In this document: piece by piece, positions 42,377 to 50,374 of the stretch
Numbering within the stretch: the first letter of the stretch is position 1
Layout: each line of letters starts with the position of its first letter
Source of the DNA: UBA12191 sp009937185
GTDB lineage: Bacteria; Planctomycetota; UBA8108; UBA1146
Direction of reading: 5' to 3'
Assembly (NCBI GenBank): GCA_938075155.1
Contig: CALJGL010000004.1
Location: 62,001 to 126,000, forward strand
Length of the DNA stretch: 64,000 nt
Made by a program: the position numbers and the translations under genes
The notes under the pieces: generated by a model
Databases searched by the model: none
The model's input: the letters and a program-made list of their open reading frames with translations, nothing else
Told to the model about the DNA's origin: nothing

Positions 42377-43320
42377 GATTGTGCCTTTTTTTTCTCAGGA
42401 CCTGTCCACTGAAGGAATAGGGATTCCAAGGTCGCGGGTTCACTTCGAAGCTCCTGAATAATCCACTTCTCGTCCAGTGCCTTTTTCCCGATCCGGGTTC
42501 TCAGGGTTCTGTCCGCCTGAATACTCCAGACCGAACCCTCATTTTCAACAGTAGAGACTTCCGGCTGTTCTTTTAGCCATTGAGTCACCTGTGACTTAGC
42601 CCCGGTGTCTGGGCAATCCAGCTCTAGGTGTAGTCGACCGAGCTGATCCAGTCTCTGCATCCATGTTTCCCGGTCTTCTTCGAGACGAATCTGGCCTTCA
42701 CTGATCACACAGATGCGATCACAGACTTGCTCTACTTCTCCGAGAACATGACTCGACAGTAGTAGTGTGTGATTCCCTCTCAACCCATCGATCAATTCTC
42801 TGAACTGAGTGATTTGTCGTGGGTCTAGCCCACGGGTGGGTTCATCTAAAAGTAAAACCGGAGGATCACCCAATAGCGCATCCGCGAGTCCTATTCTTTG
42901 ACGATATCCCTGTGACAAGGTATCCAGTCGACGGCGAATCATCTCAGGAGCATTGACCGCATTGAGAACCCTAACGACTTCATCATGAATACGATTTCCA
43001 GAGACACCTTTCAGGCGAGAACGGAATTTCAAATATTCATCGACTCGAAGCTCACCCGGCAGTGCCAATTGTTCGGGAAGAACTCCCACCCGAGAACAAG
43101 CGGCATGAGGATCTTTGAGAAGATCGATGCCCCCCACTCTGACACTTACGGTTTCAGGATCAGGAAGTAACCACGTCGTAAGAACTCTGAATGTACTCGT
43201 CTTGCCAGCACCATTTTCTCCGATGAATCCTGTCACCGCTCCCTTGGGAACATGAAAAGAAACATCGTCGAGTGCTCGACGATCTCCAAAGGAGAGAGAT
43301 AGGTTCTCGATCTCAATCAT
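42373..43320 (-). CDS. ABC transporter ATP-binding protein (GldA/CcmA-type)
   Basis: The 315-residue product carries Walker A (GFIGENGAGKTSTFRVL), the signature TLSQGYRQRIGLADALLGDPP, Walker B LLLDEPTRGLDPRQ and the switch His (LLLSSHVLGEVEQVCD). A C-terminal extension of about 95 residues follows, as in ABC-2 exporters. It is the first gene of the five-gene operon. A candidate sigma-70 promoter lies about 70-100 bases upstream. Confidence 0.94.
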   Translation of the reverse strand: MIEIENLSLSFGDRRALDDVSFHVPKGAVTGFIGENGAGKTSTFRVLTTWLLPDPETVSVRVGGIDLLKDPHAACSRVGVLPEQLALPGELRVDEYLKFRSRLKGVSGNRIHDEVVRVLNAVNAPEMIRRRLDTLSQGYRQRIGLADALLGDPPVLLLDEPTRGLDPRQITQFRELIDGLRGNHTLLLSSHVLGEVEQVCDRICVISEGQIRLEEDRETWMQRLDQLGRLHLELDCPDTGAKSQVTQWLKEQPEVSTVENEGSVWSIQADRTLRTRIGKKALDEKWIIQELRSEPATLESLFLQWTGPEKKKAQS

Positions 43321-43389
43321 CGGTCTGGTTGTCTCCAGGAAATGAAGTCTAAACTCCCGTCACGGGAGGAAATTTGGGATCCCGGTAGC

Positions 43390-43418
43390 ATAACAGGAAA
43401 TCACTGCATCTGTGGCAA
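43390..43418 (-). promoter_or_regulatory. Candidate sigma-70 promoter of the Gld-type ABC operon
   Basis: On the minus strand TTGCCA (43418-43413) and TGTTAT (43395-43390) are spaced by 17 bases, with 5/6 and 4/6 matches to the consensus. The start of transcription would fall near 43383, about 60 bases ahead of the ATPase ATG. There is no rival signal of equal quality in the 232-base gap behind rpoN. Confidence 0.45.
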
Positions 43419-43552
43419 TATACAAAGAGTGCCTCATTGTCGGCTTCCCTAGGGTAAGCATAGGCAAAGAGGTGTCTCAAATTGTTGAATTTCGGGGTTG
43501 AAACGCAGAATTTAATCTCGCCGAACCGGAAAGCGGGCTTCCCGTTTGATTT

Positions 43553-45100
43553 TTAATATTGGCGGCGTTCTCGGGAGGAGGGAATATCCTCTGCTTCTCG
43601 GTATTTGGTCACTGTCCGGCGCGAAATACGAACACCGGCTTTCTCGAGTTCTTTGACGATGAGAGCATCGCTGAGAGGCTTTTTAGAATCCTCTTTTTCG
43701 ATCATTTCCTGGATTCGTGCGATCACTCCACCTCTGGATTCCTCTGCACCGTCATCCCGCACAGTACCTCCGCTGAAGAGGCTACGCAGTTCACGAATCA
43801 TTCCTGGCGCCTGAAACCACTTCCCTGAAATAGCTCGACTCACCGTAGAAACGTTGATGCCAATAGCATCCGCGACTTCTTGCATTCGCATGGGAGCGAG
43901 AAAACGGTCCCCTTCACTGAAAAATGGCTGCTGACGTTTCAGAATCTCTTCCGCGACTCGATGAAGAGTGGAATTTCTCTGTTGAACAGCCCCCATCAAC
44001 CATTCGGCATTCTCAATATGCTTTTTGAGATACTTCTTCAACTCGGGGTCTTTCTTTGCACCTTGAAGCAGTTCGCGGTAGTGCGGAGAAATTCGTAACC
44101 GGGGAGTCGACTGCCCATCCATTTCGGCATGGAAAACTCCGTCCACATCACGCTCGATAATAATGTCCGGAACGATGCGAGGGTTGGCGACCTGTATGAA
44201 GAATCGACCAGGAATCGGCTCCAAAGAGCGGATCACTTCCATCCCCTCTTTGATTTCCTCAATCGTTCTACCGGTAGATTTCGCAATGTGTGGAAGACGA
44301 TTTTTAGCCATATCTTCGAGATGATGTCGAACCAGCAGTTCCTCGAATTGATTTTCACCAGGATCTCTATGAAGTTGTAGGCACAGGCAATCGACGAGGT
44401 TTTCCGCGGCGACTCCAGCAGGATCCAATCCTTGAACGATTCTCAGTGAATCTTCCAATTCAGATGTGGCTGGAGGTGTCTCGCTCAAACGGGGATCACT
44501 TTCCGGTAAGAGTGCCCCTTTGGCCAAACTCGCTCCGATCGAATCGAGAGAGTGTAGTTGCCAACCTCGTTCATCCAGATTGAAGATGATTTCTTCACAA
44601 ATGGCTTTCTGCCTCTCCGTGAGGATCGGCTTCATTCGAAGTTGAGAGAGGAGATGATCCGCGAGAGATTCGGCGCGACCTTCAACTTGATTGACCCACT
44701 CGACTTCCTCTTCGCCCCCGGACACCGAGGACTTTTTTCGAGGAGCAGATTCAGCCCAAAAATCAGCCTGTTGAAGTTCGTGAAGCTGCTCGTATCTCTC
44801 TCCCAAATCTCGCAGTTCTTCAGATTCGGGTCGATCTTCACGATCTGAAAAGAGGTCAAAATCTGTATCTTTGGTATCGACAGTGCTTCCAGAGTCCGTA
44901 TCGCCGGAGTCTTCACTGCGTTCCTCACCTGCATCCTTTCCCTCTTCTCTTTCGAGGGCGACGTTCGATTCCAATTCCTCTGAGATTCGCTCATCCAACT
45001 GTTGTTGGTTGAGGACCAAAATCTCCATCGACTGGATCATTTGCGGTGAAAGGATCTGCTTTTGCGATTGCTGTTGAAAAAGACCGGTATCCAGTCTCAT
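43553..45100 (-). CDS. rpoN: RNA polymerase sigma-54 factor RpoN
   Basis: RpoN directs RNA polymerase to -24/-12 promoters and needs AAA+ activators. In the 515-residue product, region I is glutamine-rich (LDTGLFQQQSQKQ, QSMEILVLNQQQLDE), region II is long and acidic (about 45-130), the core-binding domain follows, then the HTH (VADAIGINVSTVSRAISGKWFQAPG), and the RpoN box reads SRRTVTKYRE (canonical ARRTVAKYRE). The ATG at 45100 has AAAGGA eight bases ahead; a TTG at 45130 is less likely. No sigma-54 activator is in the window. Confidence 0.95.
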   Translation of the reverse strand: MRLDTGLFQQQSQKQILSPQMIQSMEILVLNQQQLDERISEELESNVALEREEGKDAGEERSEDSGDTDSGSTVDTKDTDFDLFSDREDRPESEELRDLGERYEQLHELQQADFWAESAPRKKSSVSGGEEEVEWVNQVEGRAESLADHLLSQLRMKPILTERQKAICEEIIFNLDERGWQLHSLDSIGASLAKGALLPESDPRLSETPPATSELEDSLRIVQGLDPAGVAAENLVDCLCLQLHRDPGENQFEELLVRHHLEDMAKNRLPHIAKSTGRTIEEIKEGMEVIRSLEPIPGRFFIQVANPRIVPDIIIERDVDGVFHAEMDGQSTPRLRISPHYRELLQGAKKDPELKKYLKKHIENAEWLMGAVQQRNSTLHRVAEEILKRQQPFFSEGDRFLAPMRMQEVADAIGINVSTVSRAISGKWFQAPGMIRELRSLFSGGTVRDDGAEESRGGVIARIQEMIEKEDSKKPLSDALIVKELEKAGVRISRRTVTKYREAEDIPSSRERRQY

Positions 45101-45418
45101 GACGTCGATCCTTTCCTTGAAATCGGCCAAATTCTTCAGAAACGCTCAAGAGCATTTCCGGAGTGGCAGTGGCTCTATTCAGCCACCGTGAATGGTTGGG
45201 CCCCGTCCAGCGCCGGAGCGTTTCAACGGCGATTATTGCAACAGTGATTCTGTTGAAAAATATTGTCCCGGTATCGGGAAAACGCAGATGTCACGACTTC
45301 GGATCCAGAAAAATCCGTTAAAACGGCCTGAAACTTGCTAGAGACCACATTTGGGCGTATTTGGGCCCTATTTAAGAATCACAAGTTGTTTAATGATGGT
45401 GATCTACAACAATTATCG

Positions 45419-45446
45419 ATGATACGGCATTGTTTCTGCTAGTCAA
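45419..45446 (-). promoter_or_regulatory. Sigma-70-type promoter for rpoN, with about 310-base leader
   Basis: On the minus strand TTGACT (45446-45441) and TATCAT (45424-45419) are separated by 16 bases, each matching the consensus at 5 of 6 positions. It lies 18 bases past the lnt stop and would give a leader of about 310 bases before the rpoN ATG at 45100. The leader contains small hairpins followed by T-rich stretches (CCGT/ACGG then ATTTTT near 45333-45318; CCCG/CGGG near 45283-45272), so attenuation is possible. Confidence 0.6.
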
Positions 45447-45464
45447 CCCGGGTTGCTATCCGGT

Positions 45465-47207
45465 TCAGGGCTTTTTCCTCTGAATCCAAGCCTGGATCAC
45501 CCAGAGGAGAGTCAATAACGGGGCCCCACCGAACGGAATCTTCAGAAGCGGACCCTGACGAAGTTCTCCTCCGTCCCCCAACCGGGCCTGAAGAATGCCC
45601 TCTTGTCCGATCGACTCGGTCAATAGAACTTCCCCCTTGCCGTCATATCGACTCCAAGGAGACCACCCTGTCTTCGGGAACCACCGACGCGTGGATTTTA
45701 ATGTCGGCTGGCCTATCGTCTGAGGATCGAAGATGACGCTGTATCCGGCATTTGTGCACCGAACCAGAGGCAATCCCGATTCAATCGATCGTGATCTTTG
45801 CAGTTGTAGATGTTGACTCGGCTCGATGTATTTTCCATACCAAAGGTCTTCCGTCACGTTCACATGAATTTGACTCCCCCCGTCCATGAGGCCGGAAGCG
45901 GTGGATTCAAGAATGCCTTCGTAACAGATAGAAACACCCAGCGTCTGAGGCTTGGAATCACCTCCGAGCGGAAAGATAACAGGCTCCGTCCCGGCAACGA
46001 ATGTCGGAATGGGAAGTGAGATACCCAGCGATTGAAGCCACCCTTCCATCGGAATTCTTTCCCCGAATGGCACGAGATCCTTTTTCAGCCCCACACGAAC
46101 CGTTAAAGATCGTCGAGGCAACGTCTCGATTTCAGGCGTCAAAAGAGCGACGGCATTGGCATACCTACCAGAGTCAGGGACCTCATAATTCACTCCCGTC
46201 AGCAATGGAACCTTGAGCCAATCTACGGCCCATGCTCTCAATGAGTCGCGGGAATGAGCCCCCGGGAGAATCCCCTCCGGCAAGATCACCAAGCCGTCAG
46301 GCCCCAGGTCCTGAGATGCGATCTGAACCAGCTCCCTGAGTTTTTGCCACTGTGTCAAATAATTTTGGCCATGACGATCCTCCAACCTGAATGCCGGTTG
46401 AACGACAGAGAAAACCCTCGTTTCTGTTGTCGCCGACGACTCGACACTCACAGGAGAGAGAGAAAAATAAGGGAGAAAGGCCAACAAGAGCGCTGGCACC
46501 ATCAGCAAGAGACGACTCGAGGTATGAATTTTTCGCCCCTCATACCACCCACCAAGAACCACTGGAATCGTGTGACCCGCCATGAAACCGGAAGCGGCAA
46601 TGAGAAGACTCGCCCCCTCTGCACCCCATTGTCGAAGAACCATCCAACCCACGGAAGGCTCTGAAGTTGCGAGACCAGCCCCGATGGACCACGGGAAAAT
46701 TCTGGGCCAATACTGCTCGTATAAAGCCACAAAGATCATGATTCCAAAACACTTCCAAATCCTCTGACGAGATCCAGATGAACAAGGAGCCATATTGAGG
46801 AGCATCGAACACAGTGCCCAGCCTAAAGAAGAGAGTGGCCACCACAGAATGAAGACGCCAATACCTGCGATCCAGGATTTCCATGAGTGGGGATCACCGA
46901 GGACGTAAATACCCACATAGGTGTTCACTGTTTGTGCCAGCCAAGGAAACGACGCACCTTCGACTCCAAGGCCAAAGGTCCAACCCACGAGTAAGGCTTG
47001 CTTCCAATTGAGACCATCCGTCGCCATCGCCAATAACAGGAATCCCACCGGCATCAGGAAGATCAAACCCCACGGATCAAATCCCAGCGGGACAAAAACT
47101 CCCCCTAAAAAAGCAAGAAGGATGCGTCTTTGGAGCCTGAGAGGTCTTTTATCGCCCTCAGGCATAGCGAGACTCTCTTCTGCTTTTGAGGATCCTGAAC
47201 TGCCCAT
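45465..47207 (-). CDS. lnt: Apolipoprotein N-acyltransferase Lnt
   Basis: Lnt adds the third acyl chain to lipoproteins on the outer face of the inner membrane. The 580-residue product has about seven membrane segments in its first half, then a nitrilase-like domain. The Glu-Lys-Cys triad is visible: VILPEGILPG (Glu), GLKKDLVPFGERIP (Lys) and GVSICYEGILES (Cys). A final membrane helix (APLLTLLWVIQAWI) and a basic end (QRKKP) follow. The ATG at 47207 has AGGGAG six bases ahead. It is slightly longer than the E. coli enzyme (512 residues), from loops in the membrane half. Confidence 0.94.
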   Translation of the reverse strand: MGSSGSSKAEESLAMPEGDKRPLRLQRRILLAFLGGVFVPLGFDPWGLIFLMPVGFLLLAMATDGLNWKQALLVGWTFGLGVEGASFPWLAQTVNTYVGIYVLGDPHSWKSWIAGIGVFILWWPLSSLGWALCSMLLNMAPCSSGSRQRIWKCFGIMIFVALYEQYWPRIFPWSIGAGLATSEPSVGWMVLRQWGAEGASLLIAASGFMAGHTIPVVLGGWYEGRKIHTSSRLLLMVPALLLAFLPYFSLSPVSVESSATTETRVFSVVQPAFRLEDRHGQNYLTQWQKLRELVQIASQDLGPDGLVILPEGILPGAHSRDSLRAWAVDWLKVPLLTGVNYEVPDSGRYANAVALLTPEIETLPRRSLTVRVGLKKDLVPFGERIPMEGWLQSLGISLPIPTFVAGTEPVIFPLGGDSKPQTLGVSICYEGILESTASGLMDGGSQIHVNVTEDLWYGKYIEPSQHLQLQRSRSIESGLPLVRCTNAGYSVIFDPQTIGQPTLKSTRRWFPKTGWSPWSRYDGKGEVLLTESIGQEGILQARLGDGGELRQGPLLKIPFGGAPLLTLLWVIQAWIQRKKP

Positions 47208-47478
47208 GAATGACTCCCTGCACCCTCAGCGACCAGATTTGCCGTGAATACCAGATCCTGCCGCCTTCCGCTTCTCATGTCCAGAGTCAGAATCGTAAAG
47301 GCATTCTCTTGCTTCTCTTGCCTCACAAATAGGCATCCTCTACAATTCAGGTTCGTGCCTGATCTATCGGGGTCCCAATAGGCGATCCAGACCGATTCAC
47401 AAGGCTTTTACATTGCGGTGAATTCTAGGGGATTCACCCGGGTTCATTAAATCTTGAACGCTGAAATTGATTTCGGCA

Positions 47479-47496
47479 TCTCACCCTTGGGTGAGA
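47479..47496 (+). promoter_or_regulatory. Hairpin directly upstream of the rpsU ribosome-binding site
   Basis: TCTCACC (47479-47485) and GGTGAGA (47490-47496) form a perfect 7-bp stem with loop CTTG, ending three or four bases before the AGAGG site of rpsU. Ribosomal-protein leaders often carry such structures for autogenous control. Upstream inverted repeats GTGAAT/ATTCAC (near 47419-47438) and GTTCA/TGAAC (near 47442-47459) add to a structured leader. Confidence 0.5.
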
Positions 47497-47510
47497 GAAA
47501 GAGGACTGAC

Positions 47511-47738
47511 TTGATCCGAGTAACAATGCGCAGCGGGGAAACCTCCGAAAAATTGCTGCAACGCTTCAAGAGAACGGTCGCTAAAGAAGGTCTCCTCAAG
47601 GAGATCAAGAAGAGAAGTTTCTATGAGAAGCCCTCTGAAGAAAAGCGACGTAAACAACGTGAGTTTGAAAAACTGATGCGTAAGAAAGATCGTAAGGTCT
47701 CCATCAAGGAAACTCGCAGGAAGCACCGTCGCCGCTAG
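47511..47738 (+). CDS. rpsU: 30S ribosomal protein S21
   Basis: S21 is a small basic protein of the 30S platform. The 75-residue product starts at TTG 47511 (MIRVTMRSGETSEKLLQRFK) with AGAGG six bases upstream and ends in a very basic tail (KETRRKHRRR). Family marks are V.GE..E..L.RFKR and EGLLKEIKKRSFYEKPSEEKRRK. The frame is open 57 bases further upstream, but that part lacks S21 character and contains the leader hairpin. A terminator-like hairpin follows 18 bases after the stop. Confidence 0.95.
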   Translation: MIRVTMRSGETSEKLLQRFKRTVAKEGLLKEIKKRSFYEKPSEEKRRKQREFEKLMRKKDRKVSIKETRRKHRRR

Positions 47739-47755
47739 GCAACTAAATGTGATGG

Positions 47756-47773
47756 GCCTGCTTCGGCAGGCTT
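47756..47773 (+). terminator. Terminator-like hairpin after rpsU (UUCG tetraloop)
   Basis: GCCTGC (47756-47761), loop TTCG, and GCAGGC (47766-47771) form a 6-bp GC-rich stem closed by a C(UUCG)G tetraloop. Only TT and a C-run follow, so termination strength is uncertain. It lies between rpsU and the inositol phosphate synthase gene. Confidence 0.6.
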
Positions 47774-47828
47774 CCCCCACTTCCCTTAAATTACTTGTCT
47801 CGGATTTACGTCTTCGAGAGGCCAACCG

Positions 47829-49034
47829 ATGGGCAAAACAGGATTATGGCTCGTCGGTGCACGGGGTGGCGTATCCACCACCGTGATCACGGGTCTCGCT
47901 GCCCTCAGTCGAGGACTCAGAACCAACACGGGACTCATCACTGAACACCCTGTCTTTAAGAATTGTGAACTCCCCGAACTCCAAGAGTTCGTCATTGGAG
48001 GCCACGAGATCAGAACGGGATCTCTTCAGGAGAGTGCCCGAGCCATCGAAAAAGACAGCAACAGTATTCCGGGGGATTTGATTCGATCTCTCTCCGAGGA
48101 GCTCGATAAGGTCGACACCGAAATCAAACCCGGAATCCTCGTCAACGCAGGTGAAGCCATTCACGCATTGGATCAGCGCCTCCCCGGCGTGGAGGACATG
48201 GATCCTGGAGCGGCCCTCACAAAGGTCGTCTCAGACCTCACCCAGTTTCGTGAATCAAACCAACTCGAAGGCCTAGTCGTCGTCGTTCTCTCTTCGACGG
48301 AAGCTCCTCTTCCACACCACCCTTCACACGATTCGGCAACAGCTTTACTGGAAGCCGCTGAAAACGGAGTGAGAGAGGCCTTTAGATCGAGCACAATTTA
48401 CGCCATGGCATCTGCTCAGGTCGGCGCTTCCTTTGTGAACTTTACTCCGTCACCCGCAGCGCTCATTCCTGCCACCCGTGAAATGTTGGAATCCAATCAA
48501 TGTGCTTATTGCGGGTGCGATGGAAAAACGGGAGAGACTCTCGTCAAATCTGCACTGGCGCCTATGTTTGCCCAACGAGCACTGAATGTTTTAACTTGGC
48601 AAAGTTACAACATGCTTGGAGATCGCGATGGCGAAGTTCTCGCACACGAGGACAATCGCTCCAGTAAAATTACGTCTAAGGGAGAATTGATTCATGAGAT
48701 CCTGGGCGAGGGTGTTCATAGTCAAGTATCCATCGACTACGTTCCCAGCTTAGGCGACAACAAAACAGCTTGGGATCTGATTCACTTTTCAGGATTCCTC
48801 GACCACCGCATGACGATGCAATTCACATGGCAGGGTTGCGACGCCATTCTTGCTGCCCCCCTAGTGATAGATTTAGCCCGATTAATTGAAACTTCACGTC
48901 GCCGTGGCGAATCGGGGCTGCAATCTCATTGTGGTCTCTTCTTTAAAAGTCCACTGGACAGTCGTACCCATGCACTCGGAGATCAATTTGACGCCCTCAT
49001 CTCTAAAGCAAAATCATGGGACTCTCATCGCTGA
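47829..49034 (+). CDS. ino1: Inositol-3-phosphate synthase (myo-inositol-1-phosphate synthase)
   Basis: The enzyme converts glucose 6-phosphate to inositol 3-phosphate with NAD as catalytic cofactor, the first step to inositol and inositol phospholipids. The 401-residue product has the NAD loop WLVGARGGVSTTVITGL, FVNFTPSP, YCGCDGKTGETLVKSALAPM (matching the SDxKSGQTK-type active-site block with its lysines), and SYNMLGDRDGEVL. These are typical of the shorter prokaryotic form. The ATG at 47829 has AGAGG seven bases upstream. No inositol monophosphatase or CDP-alcohol transferase is visible in the window. Confidence 0.92.
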   Translation: MGKTGLWLVGARGGVSTTVITGLAALSRGLRTNTGLITEHPVFKNCELPELQEFVIGGHEIRTGSLQESARAIEKDSNSIPGDLIRSLSEELDKVDTEIKPGILVNAGEAIHALDQRLPGVEDMDPGAALTKVVSDLTQFRESNQLEGLVVVVLSSTEAPLPHHPSHDSATALLEAAENGVREAFRSSTIYAMASAQVGASFVNFTPSPAALIPATREMLESNQCAYCGCDGKTGETLVKSALAPMFAQRALNVLTWQSYNMLGDRDGEVLAHEDNRSSKITSKGELIHEILGEGVHSQVSIDYVPSLGDNKTAWDLIHFSGFLDHRMTMQFTWQGCDAILAAPLVIDLARLIETSRRRGESGLQSHCGLFFKSPLDSRTHALGDQFDALISKAKSWDSHR

Positions 49035-49261
49035 TCGGTTTTCTGATCTGAAATCTATCCGAGATATCGACAAGAAATCCCCTTAAAAAACGTCACTCCC
49101 CGCGAAAATCTTACCTTTCAGAAATTGATTCTTGAGTTCTTCAAGATCGATTTATCTCCCTTGAATCGATATTTAACTGAATCTCGGAAATATGAATTTC
49201 TGAGGAACAGAGTCTGGATTCAACCTGAATAAATTTGAATCCTAGGCCAAGGATATTGTTT
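49035..49261. other. AT-rich intergenic region after ino1
   Basis: This 227-base stretch follows the ino1 stop. No convincing ORF and no strong plus-strand terminator was found; GATC/GATC around a short T-rich loop just after the stop is weak. Confidence 0.4.
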
Positions 49262-49305
49262 AAAAAAAAAGAGGCACTGCTGGTAGAGGATACCAGGAGT
49301 GCCTC
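49262..49305 (-). terminator. Strong intrinsic terminator (14-bp interrupted stem plus nine Ts)
   Basis: GAGGCACT pairs with AGTGCCTC (49305-49298 with 49278-49271) and CTGGTA with TACCAG (49296-49291 with 49285-49280), with a single C-C mismatch in the minus-strand RNA and the loop TCCTC. Nine Ts follow directly on the minus strand (49270-49262). No T-tract follows on the plus strand, so it acts on minus-strand transcripts. Confidence 0.85.
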
Positions 49306-49323
49306 ATGGGCTCTGAAAGGTGG
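49262..49323 (-). ncRNA. Candidate small RNA, about 62 nt, with own promoter and terminator
   Basis: A minus-strand promoter (-35 TTGACA) is followed within about 70 bases by a long hairpin and nine Us, which defines a complete short transcription unit. The predicted RNA has a 5' single-stranded tail beginning near CCACCUUUCAGAGCCC, an 8-bp stem, a one-base mismatch on each side, a 6-bp stem, and the loop UCCUC. Both the loop and the 5' tail could pair with Shine-Dalgarno sequences (GAGGA, AAAGGUGG). A 15-codon frame (ATG at 49307, ending in the U-tract) has no ribosome-binding site and overlaps the stem, so a peptide is unlikely. It sits 300 bases downstream of the thioredoxin-like gene and antisense to nothing. 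Confidence 0.65.
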
Positions 49324-49329
49324 GACATT

Positions 49330-49358
49330 AAAGTAGCAAGGAGACTGTCTATTGTCAA
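49330..49358 (-). promoter_or_regulatory. Promoter of the candidate small RNA
   Basis: On the minus strand a perfect -35 TTGACA (49358-49353) is followed after 17 bases by TACTTT (49335-49330), with the extended -10 dinucleotide TG one base before it. The -10 box itself matches only 3 of 6 positions but keeps the key A2 and T6. Transcription should start near 49323. Confidence 0.65.
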
Positions 49359-49654
49359 TCCCCTCGGCTCTTTATGTAATCTTCACATTGTCTATACAAC
49401 ATACACTACGACCTCTAGAAACCGTTTAAACAGCTTCTTTAATACCGAAAGTGAATGAGCACTTCATCTACACAATGGATGTAACGGAGAAACAGGAATG
49501 GGAGTTCCCAAAACCCAGACTTCCCCTTCTCGGAAAAGATTCTGGAGTTGTGGATGGAGATAATTAGGTGTCATCCATGTGCAGCGCTTCAATTCTTTCC
49601 GTTTCAGACTTGGCGGAATGAGTCTCTAAAGCGCTGAGATTGACACTGATACTT
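49359..49654. other. Intergenic region between small RNA promoter and thioredoxin-like gene
   Basis: About 296 bases without a supported gene on either strand. It contains short AT-rich stretches and no clear repeat. It is the 3' flank of the minus-strand thioredoxin-like gene, and I see no terminator between that gene and the small RNA promoter, so read-through into the small RNA locus is possible. Confidence 0.4.
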
Positions 49655-50032
49655 CTAGGCGTCTTTGTCTTCTGGGTTTGGAATGATCTCGGCGACCGCA
49701 TGGAATGAAACGGTATCTTGAAGAAACTGTCTCAATTCTGCTGGGAGCAGAATTCTTTCGAGACGCTCTTTAATTTGATTCTCGTGAAAAATCAAGATTG
49801 TTGGCAAGGATCGAACTTGATACTTCTGAACCACTTCAATCTGGGTCAGCTGTAGCTCAACTTCAATCATCGGCAACGACTCTTCAAATTCGGAAGAAAT
49901 GATCGACAAGCTTCTTCTCATAAAATTGCAAGAGGTCACCAGAGAACTGCCAAAATGTACTAATTGAAGGCCTGATTTATGGCTCAACGCAGAGTCGAGA
50001 TCTTCTGCATCTATGAAACTAAAATTTGACAT
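49655..50032 (-). CDS. Thioredoxin-fold protein without the CxxC active site
   Basis: The 125-residue product follows the thioredoxin pattern: LQLVHFGSSLVTSCNFMRRSL (beta strand, active-site turn, helix), MIEVELQLTQIEVVQKYQVRSLPTILIFHENQ with the cis-proline in RSLPTIL, and a final helix (LLPAELRQFLQDTV). The active-site turn reads TSCNF, so one cysteine remains and the usual second is missing. Reductase activity is unlikely; a binding or chaperone role is possible. The ATG at 50032 has AAGGGG six bases upstream. There is no signal peptide. Confidence 0.8.
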   Translation of the reverse strand: MSNFSFIDAEDLDSALSHKSGLQLVHFGSSLVTSCNFMRRSLSIISSEFEESLPMIEVELQLTQIEVVQKYQVRSLPTILIFHENQIKERLERILLPAELRQFLQDTVSFHAVAEIIPNPEDKDA

Positions 50033-50374
50033 GCAAAACCCCTTAAAAACCTAAAATAGTGGCTCTTCTCTCGACTCCATGAATCTTAACCACCGTGAGC
50101 GGTAATACCTCAATCAGTCCTCTCTGAGGTCAGAAGGGTCACGAAATGAAGGAACCCTCACTATCAATCACAGGGCTCCTTTACCGAAAAAGCGTCTAAC
50201 CTGACTTCTATCAGGCAAAATTCGCTGTCTTCCCATCATTTGTTCCATTCTGATAGTGCTGTGAGGTTGTTGGGATCCTTTCTGCGATCGTGCAGGAAGA
50301 AGGTGATGTACCGTTCGAACCCGAAACCTCCATCACTGAAATAAATGACAAACGAGTCAGATCAGGAGATACAG
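50033..50374. other. Divergent intergenic region upstream of mrp
   Basis: This 342-base gap lies between the divergent thioredoxin-like gene and mrp. It holds minor inverted repeats: CCTGA/TCAGG near 50199-50214, and GTGATG/CATCAC near 50302-50337, the latter spanning the region just ahead of mrp. No promoter met consensus well on either strand. A GTTCGAAC string near 50312 looks like a tRNA T-loop but no tRNA folds around it. Confidence 0.4.

Noticed and set aside
43427..43437. The 11-mer GAGTGCCTCAT occurs here, upstream of the Gld-type operon promoter, and in the small RNA hairpin at 49297-49307.
   Set aside because: Hundreds of 11-mers are expected to recur by chance in 64 kb, and the copy here lies upstream of the -35 box, so it would not be in the mRNA.
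49262..49307. A 15-codon ORF (ATG at 49307) within the small RNA.
   Set aside because: There is no ribosome-binding site and the frame runs through the terminator stem into the T-tract, so it is most simply explained as chance.
50305..50330. GTTCGAAC string resembling a tRNA T-loop.
   Set aside because: The flanking bases do not form a T-stem, and no acceptor or anticodon arm can be drawn.
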